A stretch of DNA of 45,436 nucleotides from an uncultured Lachnospiraceae bacterium (GCA_947627365.1 CANQVT010000019.1:1-45436); one strand, 5' to 3'; shown: positions 31,025-39,534, counted from the first letter of the stretch. The notes: generated by a model not told the origin, from the sequence alone. A program made the numbers and translations.

Positions 31025-33199
31025 CTACCCGAGATGTACCGCTACCGCCTTCCAGTTCTCGCCCGGGCGGCAGTAGAGGACGTCCCCTTCCATCCAGACG
31101 TCCGGCTCCACGTCGGAGTAAGCGCTCAGGATCTTCGTCGGGACGCCGGCCGGCAGCTTCAGCCCGATCGTCTCCGGGATGGCTCCGCCGAACGTATGGA
31201 TCAGCGCGTACGCCTCGCCGTTTTCGCCGACGCGCACGATCCCCTGCCAACCCTCCGGATGGCGCATACGCGCGATCGCCGGGCTCAGGTGATAGGTCTG
31301 CCCCCTCTTGATGATCGGGGCAATCTCACGGTAGAACGCGATGCCGCGCTCAATGACCTCCCACTGCTCCCCGCTCAGATTCGTCACGTCCCCGGACAGG
31401 CACATCCGACCGAGGAAGGTATTCGCTACGGAATACGCGATCCGCTTCAGGCTGTCTGTCTCGCGGATGACCGCCCAGATCTGGCTCTGCCTCGGCAGGA
31501 TCGCACGGTGCAGATTCGCCGCGATGATCGGAACCTCCACACACTCATGCGCGTCCGAGAACGAGGCCATCGAGGTCGCGCCCATGAGTCCCGGTTCCAG
31601 ACGGTGGCCGCCCGACGCGCAATTCTCAAGGATGATTCCCGGCACCTCACGCTTCACTTCCTCCAGAAACGCCATCGTCGCCTCCATGTTGAGACGAAGA
31701 CCCTCGCCCAGAGACTCCGCCCCGTCGCAGCCGATGCCGATCGTGTCGTTGTAATCAATCTTCATATATTCAAAGCCGTATTTCTGCAAGGTGCCGATCA
31801 CGCGATCACGCAAATGCGCCTGCACCCAGGGATCCCGCATGTCCCAGAAGCGACGGCCGTTCGTCGTCAGCGCCATGCCGTCGCGCTTCAGCAGGTGTTC
31901 TGTCTGATGAAACGCGTCCGAGCCGTATCCGACATTCTCAATCTCGAACCAGATGCCGGCTTTCAGCCCTGCATCGTTGATCACCTTTACCGTTTTGTCC
32001 AATCCATCCGGGAACAACGTCTTCGACGGAATGTAATCGCCCATGCTGTTCCACCAGTCCGCATCGTCGGTCTTGTACCAGCCGCAGTCGATCACGAAGT
32101 AGTCGATGCCTTTCCCCCGGATCGCGTCCAGAATACCTGCAATATTCTCATGAGACGGGCAGCCCCAGGTCGTGCAGTATTCATTGAAGATGATCGGAAG
32201 CTCCTGCTCCGAACCAGGTCCCGCGTCCACTGCCCGTTCTCCCGCCTGCGTAAGCCGTCCGCACAACAGATCGAGCCCGGTCAAATCTGGCTCGTACCCG
32301 GTGATCATCGCGGACATCTGGTCCGCGCTTTCATCCTCTTGCGAAGCGCCCCACGTCGCTTCCGGCGGCAGGTACGCCACGGTCACGATCGCCTCCGGCG
32401 CCGTGAGGCGTTCGCCCGGAGCGAGCTCCTTCATCCAGTGCCCGAACTCCCGGTCCGCCAGCCCGCCGCTGATCGCGATATTATCATCGCAACGGTAGAT
32501 CTCCATCTGCCAGGACGCGGGATGCTTAAGCTGCGCGCCCCAGAAAACGTGGTTCTTTGTATCTTCGATCGCCAGGAACGGGAAATAACGGTTCACCGGC
32601 ATCGAACCGACCTGCCCGAAGCGCTCACAGCGTACCGACCCCTTCGTCCAGGAGGTCTCCAGCTGCAGGTCCTCGAGCGTCTGGGACAGCAGTCGTCCCT
32701 CCTGACTCCAGCGCGACTGCAGGCGGTGCACCATGACGTCTCCGCTACAGTCTCCCGGCAAATAGGGCGAAAGCCCTGTCAGGGAAAAGCTCGAAAGCAG
32801 CTCCAGACGGATCGCCTCGCTGCTCTTATTCTCATACGATGTGCGCACCCGCACGAAACGGTCGCCCTCCTCCCAGCTCGCTGTGTGCACCGCCTCATAG
32901 CCACGCGCGTCAGCCAGCACGGTTCTCACGCACTGCCGCGCGCCGTCATGCTCCAGCGTCTGCTCTACAAGCCGAAGCGCCAGCGTGCTGCGCGACTGTC
33001 TCATCGTGTTGCCGCCCTGCGCGCAATAGGGATCTCCCACAAGCTTCATCTGCACAAGCGGATCCATCGCCGCCTGCTTCTGCAGCTGATCAGGCAGCGG
33101 CAGCGCCGCCGGATACAGGACAAGCCCGACCCTGTCCTCCTCATCGCGCTCATAGCGCAGCATCATGTCTCCAAACCGATACTCTTTCACTCTTTCCAT
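31025..33199 (-). CDS. Alpha-galactosidase (GH36-like)
   Basis: A 724-aa glycoside hydrolase of the GH36/clan D type, which releases terminal alpha-galactose from raffinose-family or plant oligosaccharides. The central barrel has EYCTTWGCPSHENI, DYFVIDCGWYKTD, KAGIWFEIE, the nucleophile motif YMKIDYND, ENCASGGHRLEPG and SFSDAHE (acid/base region). The long N-terminal beta-sandwich and C-terminal domain are present. There is no signal peptide, so it is intracellular. The ATG at 33199 has AAGGAGAG upstream; the 53 codons above it have no ribosome binding site. The final codons coincide with the start of the 140-bp repeat. No sugar transporter is adjacent. Confidence 0.9.
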   Translation of the reverse strand: MERVKEYRFGDMMLRYERDEEDRVGLVLYPAALPLPDQLQKQAAMDPLVQMKLVGDPYCAQGGNTMRQSRSTLALRLVEQTLEHDGARQCVRTVLADARGYEAVHTASWEEGDRFVRVRTSYENKSSEAIRLELLSSFSLTGLSPYLPGDCSGDVMVHRLQSRWSQEGRLLSQTLEDLQLETSWTKGSVRCERFGQVGSMPVNRYFPFLAIEDTKNHVFWGAQLKHPASWQMEIYRCDDNIAISGGLADREFGHWMKELAPGERLTAPEAIVTVAYLPPEATWGASQEDESADQMSAMITGYEPDLTGLDLLCGRLTQAGERAVDAGPGSEQELPIIFNEYCTTWGCPSHENIAGILDAIRGKGIDYFVIDCGWYKTDDADWWNSMGDYIPSKTLFPDGLDKTVKVINDAGLKAGIWFEIENVGYGSDAFHQTEHLLKRDGMALTTNGRRFWDMRDPWVQAHLRDRVIGTLQKYGFEYMKIDYNDTIGIGCDGAESLGEGLRLNMEATMAFLEEVKREVPGIILENCASGGHRLEPGLMGATSMASFSDAHECVEVPIIAANLHRAILPRQSQIWAVIRETDSLKRIAYSVANTFLGRMCLSGDVTNLSGEQWEVIERGIAFYREIAPIIKRGQTYHLSPAIARMRHPEGWQGIVRVGENGEAYALIHTFGGAIPETIGLKLPAGVPTKILSAYSDVEPDVWMEGDVLYCRPGENWKAVAVHLG

Positions 33200-33366
33200 T
33201 TTTTGCTCTCTCCTTCCCTCTCTTTCTGTCCCGGCTCTTTTTCTCTGCCCTTTTGACGTTTCGTCATTTCCGCTGTCCACTGCCGCTTTCGCCAGTCTTC
33301 GTCCCAGGCACGGCACATGAAACAGGAAAAGTGCAGACACCTGTTCATGGGCCTGCACCTGTTCAC
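33200..33366. other. Gap between cinA and galA
   Basis: This 167-base gap holds the terminator at 33327-33360 and the galA ribosome binding site. A convincing promoter for galA was not found by eye. Confidence 0.5.
33327..33360 (-). terminator. Probable terminator after cinA/pncC
   Basis: AAGTGCAG (33329-33336) pairs with CTGCACCT (33353-33360) with a wobble, followed on the minus strand by TTTTCC. The loop is 16 bases. It sits immediately after the cinA stop. Confidence 0.6.
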
Positions 33367-33852
33367 TTACTTCATCCGATCCATATATTTCTCCAGACTC
33401 TTTTGCAGAAGCGCGAGCGCCTCGTCCCGTGCCTGCGCGCGGATCTGCGCGCGGGTACCTGTCAGATGCAGCTCCTTCACCTCTGTCTCGCCGCAGACAT
33501 GGCAGCCCACGTAGACCAGGCCGACCGGCTCGCCGCTCCCGCTGTCCGGTCCCGCGTATCCGGTCACAGAGACGCAGCAGTCCGCCTTCGCTGTCTTCGC
33601 TCCGCCCTCCGACATCTCCGCGGCCGTCTGCGCACTGACCGCGGTGTACTTCTCCAGCGTCTCCGTCCGCACGCCGACCATCTCATGCTTGGCCTCGTCA
33701 CAGTACGTCACAAATCCACGCTTGAACACCTCCGAGCTGCCCGGCACGTCGGTCAGCGCCGCCGCGATCATCCCGCCCGTGCACGACTCGACCGTCGTGA
33801 CGGTCAGACCGCGCTTTATCAATTCTTTTATAATCTCTTTTTGCATTTCCAT
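33367..33852 (-). CDS. pncC: Nicotinamide-nucleotide amidase (CinA C-terminal domain / PncC)
   Basis: The 161-aa protein corresponds to the CinA C-terminal domain alone, which deamidates nicotinamide mononucleotide in pyridine nucleotide recycling. Motifs are VESCTGGMIAAALTDVPGSS (from residue 21, with the catalytic Ser), GFVTYCDEAK, AVSAQTAAEMSEGG and VSVTGYAGPDSG. The N-terminal MoCF-like domain of full CinA is absent. ATGs at 33852 and 33846 are both possible; AGGTG favours 33852. In related genomes it commonly follows pgsA; here a toxin-antitoxin pair lies between. Confidence 0.92.
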   Translation of the reverse strand: MEMQKEIIKELIKRGLTVTTVESCTGGMIAAALTDVPGSSEVFKRGFVTYCDEAKHEMVGVRTETLEKYTAVSAQTAAEMSEGGAKTAKADCCVSVTGYAGPDSGSGEPVGLVYVGCHVCGETEVKELHLTGTRAQIRAQARDEALALLQKSLEKYMDRMK

Positions 33853-33884
33853 CCTGCACACCTGTCATGTAAATTGCAACGTGC

Positions 33885-34228
33885 TTAACGCTCTGCTTCT
33901 TTTTCCAGCCAGCTCTGCAATATATGTTCCCAATTCATCCCATCCTTGAAAACTCTCAGTACGGTTATCGCTGTATGTAGCTCGTCCACAATATATAAGA
34001 ACAAATATGTTTGATATGGCTTCAGATAAACGTCAAATCCCTTATATCGAAAACCCACCCTATTGTAAGCGGCAGGAAACACCTGCAGTATTTTTTCTGC
34101 CTCCTTCATCTTCTGTACAAAGTTTTTCCCTAATTCCCGATACTTAAATGTATCTAAAATATACTTTTCATATTTTTGATATCGTCACGGGCGCTATAGG
34201 TATATTCTACTTTGTATGACCCTTTCAT
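33885..34228 (-). pseudogene. RelE/ParE-type toxin gene with one-base frameshift
   Basis: From the ATG at 34228 (GGAGG upstream) the frame reads MKGSYKVEYTYSARDDIKNM and stops after 24 codons at 34154. The next frame continues at the same point as KYILDTFKYRELGKNF, then QKMKEAEKILQVFP and the RelE/ParE core (FRYKGFDVYLKPY, YIVDELHTAITVLRVF). Joining the frames gives a 114-aa toxin of normal length. The break lies at a run of four A on the coding strand (34165-34168); a fifth A would restore the frame. It is most simply a recent inactivating deletion; a programmed frameshift or sequencing error are alternatives. The intact antitoxin gene precedes it. Confidence 0.85.
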
Positions 34229-34236
34229 AATCCTCC

Positions 34237-34398
34237 TTACACATCTGATAATTCTTTCCACAATGCGTCAGATGAAATAACTCTTCCATTTCTGACGTCA
34301 TCAATTGCTTCATCCAGCTTGGAAAAAATAACCTCAGCGGCATTTTCCTGCGTATCTTTCCGTCTTTCCTGTTTTTCCACGGTATATGTTGTTTCCAT
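34237..34398 (-). CDS. Antitoxin of a RelE/ParE-type toxin-antitoxin pair
   Basis: A 53-aa protein, too short for most gene callers: METTYTVEKQERRKDT, then AAEVIFSKLDEAIDDVRNG and VISSDALWKELSDV. The acidic C-terminal ending with a short ribbon/helix pattern is typical of small antitoxins that pair with RelE/ParE toxins. AAGGAGAG lies seven bases before the ATG. Its stop is eight bases before the toxin start, so the two genes form an operon. It would neutralise the toxin by direct binding and probably represses the promoter, by family precedent. The exact family was not identified. Confidence 0.78.
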   Translation of the reverse strand: METTYTVEKQERRKDTQENAAEVIFSKLDEAIDDVRNGRVISSDALWKELSDV

Positions 34399-34445
34399 AA
34401 CAAATCTCTCCTTCACAGTTTGGCTGAAGCTTTTTCGTCTTTCTT

Positions 34446-34451
34446 ATTATA
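34446..34451 (-). promoter_or_regulatory. Possible -10 box of the toxin-antitoxin operon
   Basis: A perfect TATAAT on the minus strand lies 47 bases before the antitoxin start. No good -35 was found, as is common for autoregulated toxin-antitoxin promoters. Confidence 0.45.
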
Positions 34452-34479
34452 GCACTTTTTCATTCCATACTACAGGGAA

Positions 34480-35019
34480 TTACATCTGCCCATCCAGCAC
34501 GCTCCAATTCTTCCGCAGGTAATCCACAAGCGAGATCACCGTGAGCGCCAGCGCCACCCAGACAAGCAGCTGCGCGATCACGTCAAACACTCCTCCGAGA
34601 TCAAGGATCAGCAAAATCACCATGAGCATCTGAGACACCGTCTTGAACTTGCCCCAGTAGCTCGCCGCGATGACCGTCCCCTTGTCGGAGGCCACCAGAC
34701 GGAAGCCGCTGATGATGAACTCCCTGCCGATAATAATAATCACGATCCACGCTGCAAGCGCGCCCTTCTCCACCAGGCAGATCAGCGCCGAGCAGACGAG
34801 CAGCTTGTCCGCAATCGGATCCATAAATTTTCCAAAGTCGGTGACCAGATTGTTCTTTCTGGCCAGGTAGCCGTCAAACCAGTCCGTGATGCTCGCGAGG
34901 ATAAAGACTGCGGCGGCCACATATTTCCCGGCGCCTCCGAGCCAATCTGTAAGCATCAGCACCACAAACACAGGCACCATGCACACTCTCAACACTGTGA
35001 GTTTATTCGGTAGATTCAT
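34480..35019 (-). CDS. pgsA: CDP-diacylglycerol-glycerol-3-phosphate 3-phosphatidyltransferase
   Basis: A 179-aa membrane enzyme that makes phosphatidylglycerol phosphate from CDP-diacylglycerol and glycerol-3-phosphate. The CDP-alcohol phosphotransferase signature is complete: Asp46, Asp49-Gly50, Ala53-Arg54, Gly63, Asp67 and Asp71 within TDWFDGYLARKNNLVTDFGK and MDPIADK. About five to six hydrophobic helices are present. It starts inside the last 17 bases of rimO, showing coupling. It ends ahead of the inserted toxin-antitoxin pair. Confidence 0.96.
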   Translation of the reverse strand: MNLPNKLTVLRVCMVPVFVVLMLTDWLGGAGKYVAAAVFILASITDWFDGYLARKNNLVTDFGKFMDPIADKLLVCSALICLVEKGALAAWIVIIIIGREFIISGFRLVASDKGTVIAASYWGKFKTVSQMLMVILLILDLGGVFDVIAQLLVWVALALTVISLVDYLRKNWSVLDGQM

Positions 35020-36340
35020 CTACAATCTCTCCTATCAGATCATATTCCGCCGCGCCCGTGATCTTCACCTGCGCAAAGTCGCCGGACATCAGCGTCTCAT
35101 CCGTATGTATAAACAACAGGCCGTCCACGTTCGGCGCGTCGCCGTAGGTGCGCGCCACGTATGCGTCCTCGTCCGCAACCTTGCCCTCGACCATCGCTGT
35201 GACTGTGCGGCCGACCATGTCCTGCGCGAGGTCGAACGCGATCTCCTGCTGCAGCTCCATCAGTTCCTCCTGCCAGGTCAGCTTCGTATCCTCGTCGATC
35301 TGATCCGGCATCGAAGCCGCCGGCGTATCCTCCTCCTGCGAGTAGGTAAACACCCCGAGACGGTCGAACTCCATCTCGTCGATGAACTCCATCAGCTCCT
35401 CGTGCTGCTCTTTCGTCTCCCCAGGGAAGCCGGCGATCAGCGTCGTGCGCAGCATGATGTCCGGAATCGCCTCGCGCAGCCTCTTTACGATGCGCATCAG
35501 ATCGGCCTTCGTCGTCTGCCGGCCCATGCGCTTGAGCACCGCGTCGCTCGCGTGCTGGATCGGCAGGTCCAGATAGTGGCAGATCTTCGGTTCGCGCGCA
35601 ATCGTTTCGATCAGCTCGTCGTAAATTTCCTCCGGATAGCAGTACAAAATACGAATCCAGCGCAGCCCGGAGATTCTGCACAACGCCTCCAGCAGCAGGT
35701 GCAGCGACTTCGTCCCGTACAGATCCGCTCCGTAGAGCGTCGTCTCCTGCGCGACCAGGATCAGCTCCTTCACACCCTGCGCGGCCAACTCCCCGGCCTG
35801 CGCGATCAGCCGCTCCATCGGGACGCTGCGGTAGCTCCCGCGCAGCTTCGGGATGATGCAGTAGGTGCAGTGCTTGTCGCAGCCCTCCGCGATCTTCAGA
35901 TACGCGTAGTACCCGCCGGTCGTCACGAGTCTGCCCGTCTCCATCTGCGGCAGCCGGGACAGTTCCTCTGTCTCGACCTCGCGCTTTCCCGAAAGCACCT
36001 GCTCCACGGCATCCGCAATTTTGTCGTAGGCCGTCGTGCCGAGCACCATGTCCACCTCCTCAATCTCGTCGAGGATCTCCTGGCGGTAGCGCTGCGCCAT
36101 GCAGCCGGTCACGATGAGCGCCTTGCAGCTTCCGGATTTCTTATATTCCGCCATCTCGAGGATCGCCTGTACACTCTCCTCTTTTGCGTCATTGATAAAG
36201 CAGCAGGTATTGATTATGATGACGTCGGCCTCCGCCTCGTCGTCCGTAAACGTATATCCCCTGCTGCCCAACAAGCCAAGCATTTCCTCGGAGTCGACCA
36301 GATTCTTGTCGCAGCCGAGCGAAACAAACAGTATTTTCAT
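35003..36340 (-). CDS. rimO: Ribosomal protein S12 methylthiotransferase
   Basis: The 445-aa radical-SAM enzyme adds a methylthio group to the conserved aspartate of ribosomal protein S12. The radical-SAM cluster CDKHCTYC (Cys154, 158, 161) and the N-terminal auxiliary cluster cysteines (Cys10, Cys46, Cys80; SLGCDKN, INTCCF, VTGCMAQRY) are all present, and a C-terminal TRAM domain follows. MGRQTTK and GFPGETKEQHEEL are typical of RimO rather than MiaB. AAGGAAAA precedes the ATG. It starts nine bases after the DUF308 gene and overlaps pgsA. Confidence 0.95.
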   Translation of the reverse strand: MKILFVSLGCDKNLVDSEEMLGLLGSRGYTFTDDEAEADVIIINTCCFINDAKEESVQAILEMAEYKKSGSCKALIVTGCMAQRYRQEILDEIEEVDMVLGTTAYDKIADAVEQVLSGKREVETEELSRLPQMETGRLVTTGGYYAYLKIAEGCDKHCTYCIIPKLRGSYRSVPMERLIAQAGELAAQGVKELILVAQETTLYGADLYGTKSLHLLLEALCRISGLRWIRILYCYPEEIYDELIETIAREPKICHYLDLPIQHASDAVLKRMGRQTTKADLMRIVKRLREAIPDIMLRTTLIAGFPGETKEQHEELMEFIDEMEFDRLGVFTYSQEEDTPAASMPDQIDEDTKLTWQEELMELQQEIAFDLAQDMVGRTVTAMVEGKVADEDAYVARTYGDAPNVDGLLFIHTDETLMSGDFAQVKITGAAEYDLIGEIVDESTE

Positions 36341-36349
36341 ATATTGTCT

Positions 36350-37180
36350 CTATTTTCCTTTCTGATCCACAAGCCCATGCTCCCCGGCGTCTCTGTTCGC
36401 CACGGCGTATCCGGCAGCTCCTGCGCCAGCACCGGTTCCTGTGTTCCCGCTCTTCCCGGCATGCACGACATCTTCTCCAAAGACACTGGCTCTCCCGGCG
36501 TCTGAGGCATCCACAACATCCCCGGTTCTTCCATTCTTTCCGGCGCGCTTTGCGTAGACTTCCTGCTTAGCGAGCAGCTCCTGGAGATCGACGTCCGGAT
36601 TCTCCTTCTGAAGCTTCGCAAGCTTGCGCACCCTCGACTGAATACAGAACAAACTAACCAGATTCGTCAGGCCGTCCAGAACCAGACAGCCCCCAATGTA
36701 CAGGAGCATGTAGTGCTCCGCCTTTGCCGGATCGTCATATTTCTGGAACGGGTTGCACAGAAGTACGATGCCGAGCGCCACAATGACGACGGCACAGATC
36801 AGCACCAGATACCATTTCCGAAATCTCAGCTTCCGCATGTTGAGCGAGCTCTGGATCTTCACCACCGCACCGAGCAGCAGGATGATGCCCATCGCGAACG
36901 GCAGCACCTCCCCGAGAAAGCTCTGATTCAGCAAAATAAAAATACCGAACGCAAAGCAGACAATGCCGATCACCAGATCCATCTGCAGAAAGCCCTGCAG
37001 GTTATCCTTTGTATAATAGATGATCGCGTAGGTGATACCGAGCACGATCATCACGATGCCGAGCGCGATCCCGATCATGCGCAGAGACAGCGACGGCCAC
37101 GCGATCAATACAACGCCGAGCGCTACATAGAGCGCCGACAGGAAGATATAACTCTTACTGAAGCTCTTCACTTCTTTCAA
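36350..37180 (-). CDS. DUF308/HdeD-like membrane protein with Gly-rich tail
   Basis: The 276-aa protein has about six short hydrophobic helices arranged in repeated pairs (LYVALGVVLIAWPSLSL, GIALGIVMIVLGITYAI, GIVCFAFGIFILL), typical of the HdeD/DUF308 family. The last about 60 residues are a low-complexity, Gly/Ala/Asp-rich cytoplasmic tail (TGTGAGAGAAGYAVANRD). The start is a TTG at 37180 with AAGGAAGGTGAG upstream; no ATG fits as well. It lies between rpoZ and rimO. HdeD in enterics is linked to acid resistance, but the role here is unknown. Confidence 0.82.
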   Translation of the reverse strand: MKEVKSFSKSYIFLSALYVALGVVLIAWPSLSLRMIGIALGIVMIVLGITYAIIYYTKDNLQGFLQMDLVIGIVCFAFGIFILLNQSFLGEVLPFAMGIILLLGAVVKIQSSLNMRKLRFRKWYLVLICAVVIVALGIVLLCNPFQKYDDPAKAEHYMLLYIGGCLVLDGLTNLVSLFCIQSRVRKLAKLQKENPDVDLQELLAKQEVYAKRAGKNGRTGDVVDASDAGRASVFGEDVVHAGKSGNTGTGAGAGAAGYAVANRDAGEHGLVDQKGK

Positions 37181-37264
37181 TGAAACTCACCTTCCTTTCA
37201 CACCAGCGGCCGTCCCGCGGCCCTTTCACCGCACCGCCGCGGATATAGGGCAGAATTCCCCGTC

Positions 37265-37546
37265 CTACTCCTCAGTCACCGTCACTGTCTCCTCCGCGGC
37301 CGCCGCGGCCGTCTCCTCCGGAAGCACCTTGATCTTACCTTCGTTAAGCTCGGAAACCGCTTTCGACAGCGGCTTCGTGATCGCCTTCGCAGCCTCGTCG
37401 CCCTTCATCTGTCGGGCAATAATCTGGCGCGCGCGCTTTGCCGTCGCCAGCACGATGGAATACCGGCTGTTGACCACCGGCGTATCTCCCTGCTCTACCT
37501 CGCTGTTGACCACTTTCATCAGATCAGAATAAGATGGATGTAACAT
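37265..37546 (-). CDS. rpoZ: RNA polymerase omega subunit
   Basis: A 93-aa omega subunit that assists assembly of beta' into RNA polymerase. The core LHPSYSDLMKVV, SRYSIVLATAKRARQI and AKAITKPLSKAVSELNEGKI matches the family. The Ala/Glu-rich tail is unstructured. The ATG at 37546 has AAGGAGAT seven bases upstream; 11 codons above it were discarded. It follows gmk in the standard yicC-remA-gmk-rpoZ order. Confidence 0.93.
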   Translation of the reverse strand: MLHPSYSDLMKVVNSEVEQGDTPVVNSRYSIVLATAKRARQIIARQMKGDEAAKAITKPLSKAVSELNEGKIKVLPEETAAAAAEETVTVTEE

Positions 37547-37669
37547 AACTAAGATCTCCTTTCGCTGTCCCTGAATCACGGGACCACTCTCTTCTATATT
37601 TTATTCTACATTGCTTTCATCAGATTCTACATCGTTTTCATATGGACATCCCGAAACGACGGCCGGCGC

Positions 37670-38302
37670 TCACAGCTCCTGGGCGAGCTCTCGGACCTCC
37701 TGCCGGATCTGAGCGATAAACTCCAGATTCCGATCAATTCGGTTGTGCTGGCTCTCGATCAGGCGATGAACCTCCTCCATGCTCTCCTCGAGATCGTCGT
37801 TGATAATCATGTAATCGTACTTCTCAACCTCGGCCGACTCCTCGACCGCCCGCCGCATCCGCGCGCGGATCACGGCCTCATCCTCGGTCCCGCGCCCGTT
37901 CAGCCTCTGCGCAAGCGTCTGCGCATCCGGCGGCATCACGAACAACAGGAGCGCATCCGGATATTTCTCCTTGATCTTAAGCGCACCCTGAAGCTCAATC
38001 TCCAGGATCACATCCCGCCCCTGATCAATCTGATCCTCCACATAATCGCGAGGGGTGCCATAATAATTGTCGCAGTAGCATGCATACTCAATCAGACGGT
38101 CCTCGGCAATCAGCTGCTCAAATTCTTCCTTGGTCCGGAAAAAATATTCACGGCCGTCCTCCTCGCCCTCCCGCGGCGCACGCGTGGTCGCTGAGATGGA
38201 TAGCGCGTACTGGCCGTAGCGCTCGGTCAAAAGCTTCATCAGCGTACCCTTGCCGACCCCGGAAAATCCGGACACCACTACAAGGATCCCTTTTCTGCTC
38301 AT
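37670..38302 (-). CDS. gmk: Guanylate kinase
   Basis: The 210-aa enzyme converts GMP and ATP to GDP and ADP. The P-loop is GFSGVGKGT (12-20), followed by SISATTRAPREGEEDGREYF (GMP-binding), FEQLIAEDRLIEYACYCDNY and RLNGRGTEDEAVI (lid). The length is normal. Its start overlaps the remA stop by four bases (ATGA), indicating translational coupling. Confidence 0.97.
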   Translation of the reverse strand: MSRKGILVVVSGFSGVGKGTLMKLLTERYGQYALSISATTRAPREGEEDGREYFFRTKEEFEQLIAEDRLIEYACYCDNYYGTPRDYVEDQIDQGRDVILEIELQGALKIKEKYPDALLLFVMPPDAQTLAQRLNGRGTEDEAVIRARMRRAVEESAEVEKYDYMIINDDLEESMEEVHRLIESQHNRIDRNLEFIAQIRQEVRELAQEL

Positions 38303-38577
38303 GGTTGTTCTTCTCCCTTCGTCTCCTGCTCTACGCCAAGACCGGCCGCAAAGCGTCTTGCCACCGTATCCGGCTGCATCGCAGAGAGCAGGATCTGTCC
38401 GGTCTCCATCACAAGCACCGACTTCGTCCTTCTGCCCTGTGTCGCGTCAATCACAAGCTGCTTCTCCCTGGCATTTTGCACCATCCGCTTGATCGGAGCA
38501 GCGTCCGGATTCACGACCGCGACCACTTTCTGTGTGTTCACAAAATTGCCAAAGCCAATATTCACCAGATTTGACAT
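38299..38577 (-). CDS. remA: RemA/DUF370 extracellular matrix regulator
   Basis: The 92-aa DUF370 protein is the orthologue by sequence and position of Bacillus RemA, a DNA-binding regulator of matrix genes. Visible core: LVNIGFGNFVN, AVVNPDAAPIKRMVQNAREK, LVIDATQGRRTKSVLVME. The ATG at 38577 has GGAGG seven bases upstream. It sits between yicC and gmk, the conserved Firmicute order, and overlaps gmk by four bases. Confidence 0.93.
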   Translation of the reverse strand: MSNLVNIGFGNFVNTQKVVAVVNPDAAPIKRMVQNAREKQLVIDATQGRRTKSVLVMETGQILLSAMQPDTVARRFAAGLGVEQETKGEEQP

Positions 38578-38655
38578 TGATACCTCCATGATCGCGCGCT
38601 TTCTTTCGCTCCATACCGGTTTTCGAAAGATATGCTGCGTCGATTTGCATCCCCG

Positions 38656-39534
38656 TCACTCGATATTCTGCACCTGCTCGCGCACCTTCTCGATGTCCGT
38701 CTTCAGATCGATCGCGATGTTGGACGTCGCCAGATCGTTCGCCTTAGACAAGATCGTGTTCGCCTCACGGTTCATCTCCTGCGCGATAAAGTCCAGCTTC
38801 CGGCCAACCCCGTCGCCATGCAGCAGCGCCTCGCGCATCGTCCCGATGTGACTCTTCAGGCGCACCGTCTCCTCATCCGTGCAGATCTTATCCGCGAACA
38901 GCACCACCTCGGAGGCGAGCCGGTTTTCATCGATCTGCGAATCCTCGAGAAGCTCGCGCACCTTATCCTCCAGCTTCTTCCGGTACTCGGCCACAATCTG
39001 CGGATACCGCTCCTCGATCAGGCTTACATTCTCGTCCATCCCGTCGAGCTTGTCAAGGATATCCCTTTTCAGCGCCTCGCCCTCTCGCTCCCTGGCCGCG
39101 ACAAACTGGCTGCACGCTCCCTCCAGCGCCGTCTCCAGCGTCGCCCAGAGCTCCTCTTCGTCAACCTCCTGCTCCTCCATCGTGAAGACTTCAGGGCAGC
39201 GGCCGAGCGCAGAGGCGCGTATATCATCCTCAAGTCCGAAGGTCTCCGCCATCTGGCGATAATACTTCAGGTACTCCGCCGCGATGCTCTCGTTGTACTT
39301 CAGCGCAACGTTCTCCTCGCTGTCGTCCTCGTATGTGATAAACAGGTCGATCTTGCCGCGCTGCACATATTTCTTCAGTGTGTTCCGTATCTCCGCCTCA
39401 AAAAAGTTGAACTTCTTCGGCATCTTGATGTTCACATCGAAATAACGGTGGTTGACCGCCTTCATCTCGACCGTAAATTTTCTGCTGCCCTGATGGTGCT
39501 CGCACCGACCAAAGCCCGTCATGCTTTTGATCAT
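38656..39534 (-). CDS. yicC: YicC family endoribonuclease
   Basis: The 292-aa YicC protein begins with the hallmark MIKSMTGFGR and has MKAVNHRYFDVNIKMP, RGKIDLFI and, at the C-terminus, VGRKLDFIAQEMNREANTI and LATSNIAIDLKTDIEKVREQ. Family members are RNA endonucleases. It is the first gene of the yicC-remA-gmk-rpoZ-DUF308-rimO-pgsA-cinA run, which spans about 6 kb in one direction. The ribosome binding site GGGAGGGG is strong, and a promoter is at 39614-39642. Confidence 0.93.
   Translation of the reverse strand: MIKSMTGFGRCEHHQGSRKFTVEMKAVNHRYFDVNIKMPKKFNFFEAEIRNTLKKYVQRGKIDLFITYEDDSEENVALKYNESIAAEYLKYYRQMAETFGLEDDIRASALGRCPEVFTMEEQEVDEEELWATLETALEGACSQFVAAREREGEALKRDILDKLDGMDENVSLIEERYPQIVAEYRKKLEDKVRELLEDSQIDENRLASEVVLFADKICTDEETVRLKSHIGTMREALLHGDGVGRKLDFIAQEMNREANTILSKANDLATSNIAIDLKTDIEKVREQVQNIE

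Noticed and set aside
34194-34403. 69-codon minus-strand frame over the antitoxin
   Set aside because: It is in another frame from the antitoxin, which has the better ribosome binding site and spacing to the toxin. Its composition looks random.
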